NCBI GenBank assembly: GCA_027032075.1 | Contig: JALVOC010000159.1 | Coordinates: forward strand, 25,688 to 89,687 | DNA: 64,000 nucleotides | Direction: 5' to 3' | Source: Chromatiales bacterium | Lineage (GTDB): Bacteria > Pseudomonadota > Gammaproteobacteria > UBA6429 > Thiohalophilaceae | Shown here: in pieces, positions 18,565 to 28,020 of the stretch | Numbering within the stretch: the first letter of the stretch is position 1 | Layout: every line of letters starts with the position of its first letter | The notes under the pieces: model-generated | Told to the model about the DNA's origin: nothing | Databases searched by the model: none | Seen by the model: only the letters and a program-made list of their open reading frames with translations | Program-made: the position numbers and the translations under genes

Positions 18565-19637
18565 CCCGGGCCGCACGGGCACTCATTAATCTTTCCTCCC
18601 TGCGGCATAACCTTTCGGTTGCCAAAAAGCATACGCCTGAAGCCAGGCAACTCGCCATTATCAAAGCCAATGGCTATGGTCATGGCATTGAAGAGGTGGC
18701 GCAGGCGCTGAGTGCGGCGGATGCCTTCGGTGTGGCGTGTCTGGAAGAAGCACTTTGCCTGCGGGAAGCCGGTATTAAACAACCGATTGTATTGCTGGAA
18801 GGGGTGATGTATGCGGATGATCTGCCGCTGGTGCGCGAGCATCACCTGCAGCTGGTCGTTCATCAGATTGAACAGGTGGAGATGCTGGAGAACTCCCCCG
18901 GTGTTCCCATTCCGGTGTGGTTGAAAGTGGATACCGGTATGCACCGTCTCGGGATATTGCCGGGTGAAGCCCCCGCCATCTATCAACGACTTGTCGAGGC
19001 AAGCGCGGTTGCTTCGCCGGTGCGTCTGATGACACACCTGGCGAATGCGGATGATCGGCGGGATGATACCACCATGCGGCAGATTTATCTGTTTACGCCG
19101 ATCGCGTCATCGTTGCACACGGAAACCAGTATTGCCAACTCCGCCGGTATTCTGGGCTGGCCGGCCAGCCACAGCGAGTGGGTGCGTCCGGGCATCATGC
19201 TGTATGGCGTCTCACCGTTTTTGGGGTCGACCGCGGCAAATCACGATCTCAAGCCGGTGATGACACTGCAATCGGAAGTGATCGCGATCAACAAACACCA
19301 ACGGGGAGATCATATCGGTTATGGTGGCACCTGGCGTTGTCCGGAAACCATGCCGGTGGGTGTGGTGGCGATTGGCTATGGGGATGGCTACCCCCGGCAT
19401 GCACTCAGCGGTACGCCGATTCTGGTCAATGGCAAACGCACCCAGGTGATAGGGCGTGTCTCCATGGATATGCTGTGTGTGGATCTGCGTGGTTGTCCGG
19501 GGACGCATATCGGCGATCCGGTGGTATTATGGGGCGAAGGCCTGCCGGTGGAGGAGGTTGCCGAAAAAGCGGCAACCATTGCATACGAACTGCTGTGCAA
19601 GATCACCTCCCGCGTGAATTTTGAGTATCTTGATTAG
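18561..19637 (+). CDS. alr: Alanine racemase
   Basis: PLP-dependent enzyme converting L-alanine to D-alanine for peptidoglycan. The 358-residue protein begins MTRAARALINLSSLRHNL and carries the PLP lysine in IIKANGYGHGIEEVA (about 33-47; the usual KANAYGHG with Asn-Gly). The C-terminal catalytic Tyr lies in GDHIGYGGTW (about 255). VSMDMLCVDL matches the conserved dimer segment. The ATGA overlap with dnaB indicates coupling, as in many gammaproteobacteria. Confidence 0.95.
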   Translation: MTRAARALINLSSLRHNLSVAKKHTPEARQLAIIKANGYGHGIEEVAQALSAADAFGVACLEEALCLREAGIKQPIVLLEGVMYADDLPLVREHHLQLVVHQIEQVEMLENSPGVPIPVWLKVDTGMHRLGILPGEAPAIYQRLVEASAVASPVRLMTHLANADDRRDDTTMRQIYLFTPIASSLHTETSIANSAGILGWPASHSEWVRPGIMLYGVSPFLGSTAANHDLKPVMTLQSEVIAINKHQRGDHIGYGGTWRCPETMPVGVVAIGYGDGYPRHALSGTPILVNGKRTQVIGRVSMDMLCVDLRGCPGTHIGDPVVLWGEGLPVEEVAEKAATIAYELLCKITSRVNFEYLD

Positions 19638-19758
19638 CAGGTACTCCCCCTGCCGCAATGAAGATTCTTCTCTCAGGCCCGGGCGGCAGTGGTGCGGGAA
19701 ATCGAGATGTTTCGTCTACACGTATGGGTGAAGCGCCGAGGGTAATTCTGTCTTCTGC

Positions 19759-21921
19759 TCAACTGCTGACCACGGTAAATGTCGCGCGATTGCATTTGAT
19801 AAACTCAACGATTTTATCGGCAGCAAGGGGTTTGCACAGGTAATAACCCTGGGCAAAATCGCAGTTCAGCGCCTTGAGCTGATGCATGACTTCCTGGTTT
19901 TCAATTCCTTCTGCAATGACCTTCAGGCCAAGATTATGGGCAAGATCGATGGTTGAGTGCACGATCACCGAATTGTCCCTGTCCCTGTCCATATCGACGA
20001 CGAATGATTTATCGATCTTGATGATATGGACCGGCAGTTTTTTCAGATAACTCAAGGAAGAGTAACCGGTACCGAAATCATCAATTGCCAGTTGCAGCCC
20101 CATGGTTTCCAGTTGATTGAGAATATTCATCACACCGGGAGGATCGTGCATCACGTCACTTTCCGTGATTTCCAGCAGGATACAACCCTCATCGACATTC
20201 CATTCGTCCAGCAACTCGCGGATATGCGTGGTAAGTTGCGGATCGTGCAGGTTACGCATGGAGAGATTGATGGTGATATTCACGGTGATACCGGCATTAT
20301 GCCATTCGGACCACTGGCGAAAGGCTGTTTTCAAAACCCAGTAGGTAAATGCTTTGATCAAACTGGTTTGTTCCAGTGGCGGAATAAACACCGAAGGTTC
20401 TATCAAACCGTTTTGCGGATGGGGCCAGCGGCTGAGAGCCTCGACTCCGAATATCCTGCCGGTAAACTGATTGATTATCGGCTGATAAAAAAGCTGCAGT
20501 TCATCATGCTCGATGGCGTTACGTAATTCGCCGATCAGCGCAAGGTGATCCGGACTGTGCGAGTCCTCCTCGGAACTATAGACGAAATAACCACTCTTGT
20601 TCTGTTTTGCCGCATACATGGCCACGTCCGCGCGTTTAAACAGGGTGGCGGTGTCCTTGCCATGATCCGGATAAAGGGCGATCCCCATGCTGGCCGAAAC
20701 GGAGAAACTGATTTCCTCGAACAGAAATGATGGTTCCAGCACGTTCAATATTTTATTCGCCACCTGCAAGGCAGCATGCCTGTCTGCTCCGGGCAGAATG
20801 AGAAAATATTCATCCCCGCCGATTCTTCCAACCGTATCGACTTCGCGCACCACCGAGCGCAGACGCTGCCCCACCTCTTTCAGGAGTTGATCACCGACAT
20901 CGTGACCGAGGGTGTCATTGATTTCCTTGAAGCGATCCAGATCCAGCATGATAACCGCAAACATCTTTTTATTGCGCGCGGCACGGATGATCGCCTGTTG
21001 CACCCTGTCCTGCACCAGGGCGCGATTGGGCAGATCGGTGAGTGAATCATGCAATGCCTGATGCTCGAGCTCCCGGTTGAGTATTTCGAGTTCATGTGTG
21101 CGTTTTTCCACGCGGCTCTCGAGGGTCTTGTTGAGTATTTTCAGCTGGGCCAGCGCCTGGTCCTTTTCGCTGGTGCTTTTCTTCAGCTTGCCCATCATCT
21201 CGTTAAAGGACTGTGCCAGGCTGCCGATCTCGTCATTGGATTCGATTAACACTTTCTCTTCAAGCTCGCCCTTGGCGACACGTTCCGAACCATGGATCAA
21301 GGCATGAATCGGTTGCAGGGTGTTGTAGCGGAAAACCACGTAGATGCAAATACTGAGAAAGAGAATGATGAAACCGTTGCCTAACATTTGTTTCAGCAGT
21401 TCATGCCGTGAAAGGCTTTCGATTCTGGTGCGATCCATACCGATGACGACATCACCAAGATGTTGTTTGTTGAACAGTATCGGAAATTCCAGAACCATAA
21501 TACGCGGATCCGTATTAACGTGTTTAATGATTTTTGTCGGATTGAAGGTGTTCAGTTCGCTGATAGCCTTGCTGATGTACGGATTGTCCTTGTCGATATA
21601 GGAATTCAGGGGTTTGTTTTGCGGGGAGATATATACCGCGTAGACGACATCCTTCTGCCTGCTGACATCCTGCACGTATTCATTCAGGGTGATGAAATCA
21701 TAGGAAAGGATCGCCTCCGGACTGATTTCGGCAAGCACTTCACCGAGCATGATCCCCTTGGACTGCAGGTGTTCGAGAAACAGCCTGTTCTGCGATTGGT
21801 AATTGAGAATGGCGGTACCACCCATGGTGACAAGTAAAACACCCGATACCAGCAGAGTGAATTTCGCCCCCAGCGAAAACCTCCATTTTTTTATGAATTG
21901 TCGGGGGGAGAGGGACATCAT
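19759..21921 (-). CDS. Membrane-bound GGDEF/EAL c-di-GMP enzyme with HAMP
   Basis: Bifunctional-type cyclic-di-GMP protein of 720 residues. It has an N-terminal TM helix (about 20-42), a periplasmic sensor region (about 43-180), a second TM (about 183-203), HAMP (about 205-260), a short coiled coil, GGDEF (VGRIGGDEYFLILPG, about 367-381) and EAL (about 455-710). The EAL residues needed for catalysis are all visible: EALSRWP, NLSMRNL, LEITESDVM, DDFGTGYSS, KIDKSFV, AEGIEN and QGYYLCKP. Both halves therefore look active. It follows a PhnD-like binding protein gene by six bases on the same strand, so the periplasmic protein may feed its sensor domain. Ligand unknown. Confidence 0.92.
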   Translation of the reverse strand: MMSLSPRQFIKKWRFSLGAKFTLLVSGVLLVTMGGTAILNYQSQNRLFLEHLQSKGIMLGEVLAEISPEAILSYDFITLNEYVQDVSRQKDVVYAVYISPQNKPLNSYIDKDNPYISKAISELNTFNPTKIIKHVNTDPRIMVLEFPILFNKQHLGDVVIGMDRTRIESLSRHELLKQMLGNGFIILFLSICIYVVFRYNTLQPIHALIHGSERVAKGELEEKVLIESNDEIGSLAQSFNEMMGKLKKSTSEKDQALAQLKILNKTLESRVEKRTHELEILNRELEHQALHDSLTDLPNRALVQDRVQQAIIRAARNKKMFAVIMLDLDRFKEINDTLGHDVGDQLLKEVGQRLRSVVREVDTVGRIGGDEYFLILPGADRHAALQVANKILNVLEPSFLFEEISFSVSASMGIALYPDHGKDTATLFKRADVAMYAAKQNKSGYFVYSSEEDSHSPDHLALIGELRNAIEHDELQLFYQPIINQFTGRIFGVEALSRWPHPQNGLIEPSVFIPPLEQTSLIKAFTYWVLKTAFRQWSEWHNAGITVNITINLSMRNLHDPQLTTHIRELLDEWNVDEGCILLEITESDVMHDPPGVMNILNQLETMGLQLAIDDFGTGYSSLSYLKKLPVHIIKIDKSFVVDMDRDRDNSVIVHSTIDLAHNLGLKVIAEGIENQEVMHQLKALNCDFAQGYYLCKPLAADKIVEFIKCNRATFTVVSS

Positions 21922-21927
21922 AACACC

Positions 21928-22797
21928 TTAAAATGATTCACCGGTGACACGCTGGATGATGCGCCGGTGGATATCGTACTCATCATCCGTTGCGGCAAGA
22001 ATGTTTGTAAGTTTTGCGTGCTTGAGAATTTTTCTGCCTGTTTCACTGTTCTTTAGGTTGATGAAGATTGCTTGAATTCTGTTTCTCAAGGCAGACGGCA
22101 TGCCTTGTTTTACCGCCCAGGGTAAATGGGCGATGGGTTTGCTCTTGGCCAGAAGTATCAACTTGCCGGTATCGATGCGTTTAACCAAAAATGGCAGGCG
22201 GATAACCACATCACCAACGCCGCAGGCATCGGCATGGCCGATGTAGGTTGTCATCAGTGCATTTGGCGGGTTTTTCGAGAATCTTGCGGTGTAGTCGTTT
22301 TCATGCAGGCCCGCATCCAGGAGCAGGGAGGTGGGAACGATGTATGACATCATCGCCGAACGTCCACCGCCAAAGACGATTTTTTTCCCTTTGAGATCCG
22401 TTAACGCAGTGATGCCGCTGTCTTTTCTCACCACCAGTGCACCGCTAAGTTTCGAATTACCGAACTCCTCGTTTTTCAGGATAACCTGATAACCGAATTC
22501 CTTGTGTGATTTAACATAGTGGTACTGGTTATAGTGAACGATGTCATAGTGTTTGCTGCTCACCCCTTTCCAGAATTCTCCGAAATTGCGGGCGCTCTCG
22601 AGACGTACGCTGCGCCCCAGTTGTCTGGACAAATGTTCCACCAGGGGAGTGAACATCTTGATGGTCTGTTTGAAATTTCGACGTGGAAAAACGCCAACGA
22701 TCAGCGGATCTATGTTAGCGCTTGCAAGCAGTGGCTGGTTCGCAGTCAAGCCTGCAAGCAGCAGGATGATAAAAAGTCTGAGACGTCTGATGTGCAT
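21928..22797 (-). CDS. PhnD-like periplasmic substrate-binding protein
   Basis: 289-residue periplasmic protein of the PhnD/phosphonate-type solute-binding family. It has a signal peptide (MHIRRLRLFIILLLAGLTANQPLLASA) and the two-lobed pattern VGVFPRRNFKQTIKMFTPLVEHL, YDIVHYNQYHYV and ALVVRKDSGITALTDLKGKKIVFGGGRSAMMSYIVP. No permease or ATPase gene is near. It lies directly before the GGDEF/EAL gene, so a sensory rather than a transport role is likely (inference). Possible ligands of the family include phosphonate, phosphite and other oxyanions or organic acids; none can be chosen here. Confidence 0.85.
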   Translation of the reverse strand: MHIRRLRLFIILLLAGLTANQPLLASANIDPLIVGVFPRRNFKQTIKMFTPLVEHLSRQLGRSVRLESARNFGEFWKGVSSKHYDIVHYNQYHYVKSHKEFGYQVILKNEEFGNSKLSGALVVRKDSGITALTDLKGKKIVFGGGRSAMMSYIVPTSLLLDAGLHENDYTARFSKNPPNALMTTYIGHADACGVGDVVIRLPFLVKRIDTGKLILLAKSKPIAHLPWAVKQGMPSALRNRIQAIFINLKNSETGRKILKHAKLTNILAATDDEYDIHRRIIQRVTGESF

Positions 22798-22826
22798 AAC
22801 GGCAACACTTCACAGATTCTGATTGT

Positions 22827-22845
22827 ATCATAGTATAAATATGAT
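22827..22845 (-). promoter_or_regulatory. Dyad in the promoter region of the PhnD/GGDEF-EAL unit
   Basis: A perfect inverted repeat, ATCATA-N7-TATGAT, lies 30 bases before the PhnD-like start. On the minus strand TATGAT could act as a -10 box with TTCAGA 17 bases further up as a weak -35. Only the symmetry is certain; regulator unknown. Confidence 0.35.
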
Positions 22846-23279
22846 CTGGTCTGAATAATATGATTTTACCCGGATTGTCTCATCACTGGCTCAGCATCTT
22901 GTTATATGGAAATAGTCTAAAAATATCCCTAAATCAATCATATGAATCATAATTTTACACATACTGACAATTACACCATGACGTAAGGGAAGGCTGGATG
23001 TTTTTGTGCTTGTGGCTGGCGTCTGGCATCACCGCAAGTGATTCATGTTTACGATGCTCTGTTGCGATAAAGCACAACCTGATCCCCACCGGTGTGCGCA
23101 GGTATACAGGCTGGAGCAGCGATGGGGGGCGGAGGATGCGCTCAGGTTGTGTTTTATCCCACCTGCGGAGTGGACTATTTGAGCGATGCGTGGTCTTGGT
23201 CAAGAGGTGATAACAGCGGGGCAATTGTACCGCAAACCGGCATGATTGACTGGTGCTCACAAATTTCCAGGAAGCGCCT
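22846..23279. repeat. Intergenic region with a long inverted repeat (23066-23158)
   Basis: No credible gene is seen in the 480 bases between the PhnD-like and barrel-like genes. The left part is AT-rich. The right part carries two 17-base arms, 23066-23082 and 23142-23158, that are inverted copies with one mismatch (a G-U pair in RNA). It reads like a dispersed, palindromic intergenic element. A short plus-strand frame starting MFLCLWLASG spans it but has no coding character. Confidence 0.5.
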
Positions 23280-24170
23280 TCAGAAATTTATCTGGCCGCT
23301 CAGTTTTAAATAATTGCTCGTATCAGTGCCGCTGTCCAGACGGATGTAACCACCTTCCAGATGCATGGCAAAGTCGTCGTTGAAGTAATAGGCGATTTTA
23401 ATTGCCGAGATATCCAGCTTGCTGTGGTCGACAGCAGAGATAGTGCGTTCCTGGAGAAAACCGACTCTTGTCCGGGGAAAATTATAGGCAACCTCTGCCG
23501 CATTACGTCTTTCCGGGAAACCGTAGCTCATTGCCAGGGCAAGATCAGAAATGAACAAACGGGCAATGGGCTGGTTAAGCCGCGTCATGTCATCTGCATA
23601 ATGATAATAGCTCGTGGTGAGGAGCAGTTCCCACTCCGCAATGCCGAAGTAGCTGATGCCGGCTTCAATGCCTTTGCTGGAAGTGGTGATGAGGGTTTTT
23701 CTGTTATCCGGATAACTACGGCGGTAGAGGTTGATCCGGCTTGTCTGTGGTATGAGATCGAAACTCCAGTCAGCGGTATTGAGGCGCAACGGCAGGGAAA
23801 ACGTATGCGTCCATAAATCGTTGCTGTTACCCCAATAGTCGTATAGCAGGCCGATTTCGAAAGTTTTGCCATACTCCGTGTGAAAACCGCCGCTGGCGCT
23901 GTAGATCTGGTATTGGCCGTTGCCGCTGCTGAGATTGGACTGCCCCGCCCCCAGCAAGAGACGATGCTTCGAAGGCAGGACAAGATCCAGTGAAAGTGAC
24001 ATATCCTGTGAATCCTGCAAACCGCTGTTGTACTCCAGCCAGATGGAGCTGCGTGGCGGTGGCGGCAAGTCCAGAAGAAAGTCCTCGAACTCGGCTTCAC
24101 CGTGGGCAGTGATGGAAAAACAGAGTATCGCGAGGATGAAAACGGGATGGGAAAAACGAATTTCAGGCAT
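23280..24170 (-). CDS. Predicted outer membrane beta-barrel protein
   Basis: 296-residue protein with a signal peptide (about 1-24, ending ITAHGEA) and then many short alternating polar/aromatic strands (for example RLLLGAGQSNLSS, GFHTEYGKTFEIGLLYDYWG, WELLLTTSYYHYADDM). It ends in Phe (LKLSGQINF), the usual C-terminal signal for barrel insertion by BAM. No family is recognised. Its function is unknown; it may be a small channel or structural barrel. It lies between two signalling genes, but shared function cannot be inferred from position alone. Confidence 0.65.
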   Translation of the reverse strand: MPEIRFSHPVFILAILCFSITAHGEAEFEDFLLDLPPPPRSSIWLEYNSGLQDSQDMSLSLDLVLPSKHRLLLGAGQSNLSSGNGQYQIYSASGGFHTEYGKTFEIGLLYDYWGNSNDLWTHTFSLPLRLNTADWSFDLIPQTSRINLYRRSYPDNRKTLITTSSKGIEAGISYFGIAEWELLLTTSYYHYADDMTRLNQPIARLFISDLALAMSYGFPERRNAAEVAYNFPRTRVGFLQERTISAVDHSKLDISAIKIAYYFNDDFAMHLEGGYIRLDSGTDTSNYLKLSGQINF

Positions 24171-24237
24171 GTGTCATGGTTTCAGTTTTGTCGCATGGCA
24201 TCTGTCACAGACTGCTGGAAGCAAACTACAATGAAAG

Positions 24238-25293
24238 TCACGTGGATTGCATCTCTGCCTGGGCGCCAAACCAGAAATCGGATCCCTTTTCGATGAACTC
24301 GCTGTAATGCAGATAATGGGAGCCGTCACAGGAGAACGTCAGACCCACCATGCCATTGATAAGATTGAACGAGGCGGAGCGCAGATAAATAATCTCATCC
24401 GCCTTGCGCAAGGCCTTGAACAGTTCGATTACTTTGGCGATATTCTCCTCACTCACCTGGGCACGGGGATGCAGCGGGCGTTTGGGATAGGCCAGGCAGA
24501 CATCGGGATCGGTCAGCTCGTCCACCGTATGGATCTGGTAATCAAACGGATCATCCACCGACCATAAGGAAACCCGGGAACTGGAAAAGTGAATCTTGCA
24601 ATGGAATATTCCCTGATACTGCATCAGGGCGGTGATAATGTCCATGGCCTCATCCAGCACCAAGTCCATGGCGCTGATCGCCCTCTCCTGCATGAAGAGG
24701 GTGCCGCGTATCGCGGGATCACCTTTATATTGTTGCCAATGCCCGGTCGAACTCCCTTGGGGCGCGATCACTGCCGGTAACTCATCCACACTGAAATCGG
24801 CGGCAATGAAGCCGAGATATTCCTTCCCGGCGAAAACCGCCTGCATCAGGGTAAGGGTGGGAAGGGTGGTGAGGCGGCTGGTATAGACATTGGAAATGGC
24901 CCGCTGCGCTGCCGGCAGTTCGTTGTCAAAGTAGGGTCTGCCCGTCAGATCAACACCACGCCACTGGGTATCGAGCCGGTCACTGCCAATATTCGCGGAG
25001 ATCAATATCCCATCGGTGTTGACGGCATAGATCATGTTGCAGTGGGGTAAGGTGGGGATACCCTCTTGCAGGATACGGTCGAGATCCTCGGGTTCGCGCC
25101 AATGAGGGGCGCACTTTTCGGCCAGCTTCTGCAGCGGTTCGGCTGCCAGCTCTTCCAATGCCTGTTTTTGCGCGCGAATGGCTTTCTTGAGACGGGACAT
25201 AACAATGTCATTGTACCGCAACTCGATGAAAGAGAGATGACCCTGGTCAAATTTGATCCTTGCGTCGGTTTGGCAGATCGTATCTTCGGACAA
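24238..25293 (-). CDS. Cache (PDC) sensor-domain protein
   Basis: 351-residue protein without a clear signal or membrane segment. The middle (about 85-180) resembles a PDC/Cache ligand-binding fold: YAVNTDGILISANIGSDRLDTQWRGVDLTGRPYFDNEL and GFIAADFSVDEL. A helical N-terminus (LKKAIRAQKQALEELAAEPLQKLAEKCA) precedes it. The C-terminal third has no recognised domain. No output domain (kinase, GGDEF, methyl-accepting) is attached, so it may act as a soluble partner. The start given is a TTG at 25293; ATG 25200 is an equally reasonable start and would remove 31 residues. Confidence 0.7.
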   Translation of the reverse strand: MSEDTICQTDARIKFDQGHLSFIELRYNDIVMSRLKKAIRAQKQALEELAAEPLQKLAEKCAPHWREPEDLDRILQEGIPTLPHCNMIYAVNTDGILISANIGSDRLDTQWRGVDLTGRPYFDNELPAAQRAISNVYTSRLTTLPTLTLMQAVFAGKEYLGFIAADFSVDELPAVIAPQGSSTGHWQQYKGDPAIRGTLFMQERAISAMDLVLDEAMDIITALMQYQGIFHCKIHFSSSRVSLWSVDDPFDYQIHTVDELTDPDVCLAYPKRPLHPRAQVSEENIAKVIELFKALRKADEIIYLRSASFNLINGMVGLTFSCDGSHYLHYSEFIEKGSDFWFGAQAEMQST

Positions 25294-25409
25294 AAGCCGG
25301 GGTGCGGGTGTCTGATTGAATTTCGCTCACCACTGGTGAAAAGGATTGCCGCAGTAAAAGCAGCTCCGTATCATGACAGCAGACTGGCAGCGGTGAAACG
25401 ATTCAGATC

Positions 25410-26771
25410 ATGGCAAAAGAGAAACGGCTTTATTCCTGCAGCGAATGCGGTGCGCAGGCGCCCAAGTGGACCGGGCAATGCGGTGATTGCGGTGCGTGGA
25501 ACAGCCTTACCGAAGTGGTGGCGGTAGCGGCTGCCCGGACACGTTTCACCGGTTTTGCCGGTGAGGCCGGGCACGCGCAGGTGCAGCACCTGGCTGAAGT
25601 CAAGCCTGATGACGTGCGGCGTCAGCCGACCGGAATCGCCGAATTTGATCGCGTCCTGGGAGGCGGCCTGGTGCCGGGATCGGTCGTATTGATCGGAGGG
25701 GATCCGGGTATTGGTAAATCCACCCTGCTGTTGCAGACGCTGGTGGCCATGGGGCGGCAATGCAAAACCCTCTACATCACGGGTGAGGAATCCCTGCAGC
25801 AGGTCAGTTTGCGTGCCCACCGCCTCGGACTGGAATCGGCGGAGTTGCAGCTGCTGGCGGAAACCGGGGTGGAACGGATCCTCACCGCCGCCCAGCGGGA
25901 ACAGCCGCAAGTGATGGTGGTTGACTCCATCCAGACCGTATATACCGAGCAAATTCAGTCAGCCCCCGGTTCGGTGTCGCAGGTGCGTGAAAGTGCCGCG
26001 CAACTGGTGCGTTATGCCAAGCAGAGCAAGGTGGCGCTGTTTCTCGTCGGCCACGTCACCAAGGAAGGAACCCTCGCCGGGCCGCGAGTGCTGGAGCACA
26101 TGGTGGACACGGTGCTGTATTTCGAAGGCGAAAGTGACAGCCGTTACCGTCTGATCCGGGCATTCAAGAACCGTTATGGCGCGGTGAATGAGCTGGGGGT
26201 TTTCGCCATGACCGACAGGGGGTTGCGTGAGGTCAGCAACCCGTCTGCGATTTTTCTCTCCCGCCATGAAGAGGCGGTACCCGGCAGTGTGGTGCTGGTG
26301 ACACTGGAGGGAAGCCGGCCGTTGCTGGTGGAGGTACAGGCACTGGTGGATGAAAGCCATCTGAGCAACCCGCGCCGTGTCACCACCGGCCTGGAACACA
26401 ACCGGCTTGCCATGCTGCTGGCCGTGCTGCACCGGCACGGTGGCGTGGCAACCTACGATCAGGATGTATTTGCCAACGTCGTCGGCGGGGTGAGGGTCAC
26501 GGAGACTGGCGCCGATCTGGCGGTGGTGCTGGCGATGATGTCGAGTTTACGCAGCCGGACCTTGCCACAGGATCTGGTGGTGTTCGGTGAGGTCGGACTG
26601 GCCGGGGAGATCCGTCCGGTACCCAACGGTCAGGAACGGCTGATGGAGGCGGCAAAACATGGTTTCAAGCGCGCCATGGTACCCAGGGCCAACGCACCAA
26701 GAAAGGCGATCGATGCGCTGGAGGTGATCACCGTGTCCAGACTGGACGAGGCGTTATCGGTGGAGTGGTAA
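25410..26771 (+). CDS. radA: DNA repair protein RadA
   Basis: RecA-family ATPase that promotes branch migration and recombination intermediate processing. The 453-residue protein has the N-terminal zinc finger CSECGAQAPKWTGQCGDC (about 10-27), Walker A GGDPGIGKSTLL (about 96-107), the RadA signature KNRYGAVNELGVF (about 251-263), and a C-terminal Lon-like domain (about 275-453; DVFANVVGGVRVTETGADLAVVLAMMSSL). Length matches E. coli RadA. It is transcribed away from the Cache-domain gene. Confidence 0.95.
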   Translation: MAKEKRLYSCSECGAQAPKWTGQCGDCGAWNSLTEVVAVAAARTRFTGFAGEAGHAQVQHLAEVKPDDVRRQPTGIAEFDRVLGGGLVPGSVVLIGGDPGIGKSTLLLQTLVAMGRQCKTLYITGEESLQQVSLRAHRLGLESAELQLLAETGVERILTAAQREQPQVMVVDSIQTVYTEQIQSAPGSVSQVRESAAQLVRYAKQSKVALFLVGHVTKEGTLAGPRVLEHMVDTVLYFEGESDSRYRLIRAFKNRYGAVNELGVFAMTDRGLREVSNPSAIFLSRHEEAVPGSVVLVTLEGSRPLLVEVQALVDESHLSNPRRVTTGLEHNRLAMLLAVLHRHGGVATYDQDVFANVVGGVRVTETGADLAVVLAMMSSLRSRTLPQDLVVFGEVGLAGEIRPVPNGQERLMEAAKHGFKRAMVPRANAPRKAIDALEVITVSRLDEALSVEW

Positions 26772-26843
26772 AACAAATCATGTCTTCCTGTGGGGAGGGT
26801 AATAGCCGCACGGATGTGTGGAAAACGTGCTCAGCAATCAAGC

Positions 26844-26861
26844 GGGCGGCTTTTTCCGCCC
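26844..26861. terminator. Hairpin between convergent radA and PilZ genes
   Basis: GGGCGG and CCGCCC arms enclose a T-rich loop in the 94-base gap between the two gene ends. There is no long T run after either arm, so it may be a weak terminator usable from both sides. Confidence 0.5.
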
Positions 26862-26865
26862 ACTT

Positions 26866-27249
26866 TCACGATGTCATGCCGGCCAGTTCCGCGAGTTCCC
26901 GCTCCAGCAGTTTCTCGTCTCCCAGATTCAATTCCACCAGACGGTGCAGGTGGGTGGCGGTATCCACTCCCAGGTGCTCGATATGAAAACCAATCTGTTC
27001 GTTTTCCTGATGAGCCACGGTCACCTCCATTTCCAGACGGGTATCCTCCGCACCTTCCACAAGGTCCAGCCTGAGTTTACAGGTGTCACCGGTGTTGGCA
27101 TGCCAGTTGTCAGGCCGGCTGGTAAGCGCCCCGCGGAGAGAGATGTCGAGCAGGCGGGCTTCGTAGCTGGAATCATCGGCATCGGTAAGGACGACTCTGG
27201 CATCAAAGGGGATGCGGGTGAAATGCCGTTTTTCATCGAATGCGGTCAT
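26866..27249 (-). CDS. PilZ-domain c-di-GMP-binding protein
   Basis: Single-domain PilZ protein of 127 residues. The c-di-GMP-binding residues are present: RHFTR (RxxxR, near residue 8) and DISLRG (D/NxSxxG, near 38). Such proteins change motility, attachment or envelope functions on binding c-di-GMP. ATG 27249 is chosen; an in-frame TTG at 27261 would overlap the upstream gene stop. It follows the FHA gene with eight bases between, on the same strand, so the two are probably made together. Partner unknown. Confidence 0.85.
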   Translation of the reverse strand: MTAFDEKRHFTRIPFDARVVLTDADDSSYEARLLDISLRGALTSRPDNWHANTGDTCKLRLDLVEGAEDTRLEMEVTVAHQENEQIGFHIEHLGVDTATHLHRLVELNLGDEKLLERELAELAGMTS

Positions 27250-27257
27250 GTTCGATC

Positions 27258-27926
27258 TCAATCGAGGAAAAACAGCATCTTGATGTTGCCGATGACGATG
27301 GTTTCCCCGTCTTTCAATTGAACGCTGCGATCCCCGATGGGTTCGTTTTCCACCAGCGGCGGGTGTTCACCTTCAAGGTGTGAAAGAAAGTAACCATCGT
27401 TACGGCGGGTGATCACCGCGGTGGCCACGCCGGGTTTGCCGAGATTTGTCATCGCACGGTTCAGGCTCAGGGTTTTCCCCAGATTCTGTCCCGACATGAT
27501 CTGCAGCCAGGCATGTTTTTTCCCGTCTTTTGCAAAGCTGCCCGATACGTTGTTTGCAGAAGCAGGGGTCGCCGGCTGTTGGGCCTCCTCTGCGATTGCG
27601 GTTTCTTCCGCGACCAGTTCTGCTTCGGATTCCGGAACTGCTTCATAGATGAAGGTGAGGGTGTGTTTACCGATACGTATCACATCCCCGTCTTTCAGCA
27701 TCTGTTTTTCAATGCGTTCATTATTCACAAAGGTGCCTGATTCACTTTCCAGATCGACCAGCACGGAAGTCTCGCCCTGGGTATCGATGCGGGCATGTTG
27801 GGGTTGCAGGGCCAGGCTGTCGATATGAATGGTGCAGGCAGGATCATTGCCAATCGTCATGCTGCCCTTGATAACCGGATACACCCGGAGGACATTTCCT
27901 TTGAATGAAAGCGATAATTTAGACAA
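27258..27926 (-). CDS. Protein with two FHA domains
   Basis: 222-residue protein with two forkhead-associated phosphopeptide-binding modules. FHA1 spans about 1-90 (SMTIGNDPACTIHID, SLALQPQHARID, SGTFVNNERI) and FHA2 about 135-220 (SLNRAMTNLGKPGVATAVITRRNDGYFLSHL). The linker is Ala/Glu/Pro-rich. FHA1 has the usual Gly, Ser/Asn and His positions; FHA2 is more divergent. The start is a TTG with AAGGA seven bases before it; no ATG fits. A good -10 box TATAAT lies on the minus strand at 27963-27968. No Ser/Thr kinase is in the window. Confidence 0.85.
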   Translation of the reverse strand: MSKLSLSFKGNVLRVYPVIKGSMTIGNDPACTIHIDSLALQPQHARIDTQGETSVLVDLESESGTFVNNERIEKQMLKDGDVIRIGKHTLTFIYEAVPESEAELVAEETAIAEEAQQPATPASANNVSGSFAKDGKKHAWLQIMSGQNLGKTLSLNRAMTNLGKPGVATAVITRRNDGYFLSHLEGEHPPLVENEPIGDRSVQLKDGETIVIGNIKMLFFLD

Positions 27927-28020
27927 CGTTTATCCTTCAAAAAATTCTATATTTATCTGGGGATTATAGACCGTTATTAAGGAAGCTGTACAACTACTGT
28001 TTCCCGTTGCGGCTTTTTCG

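Noticed and set aside
22998..23210. 70-codon plus-strand frame starting MFLCLWLASG
   Set aside because: It runs across an inverted repeat element and lacks coding character.
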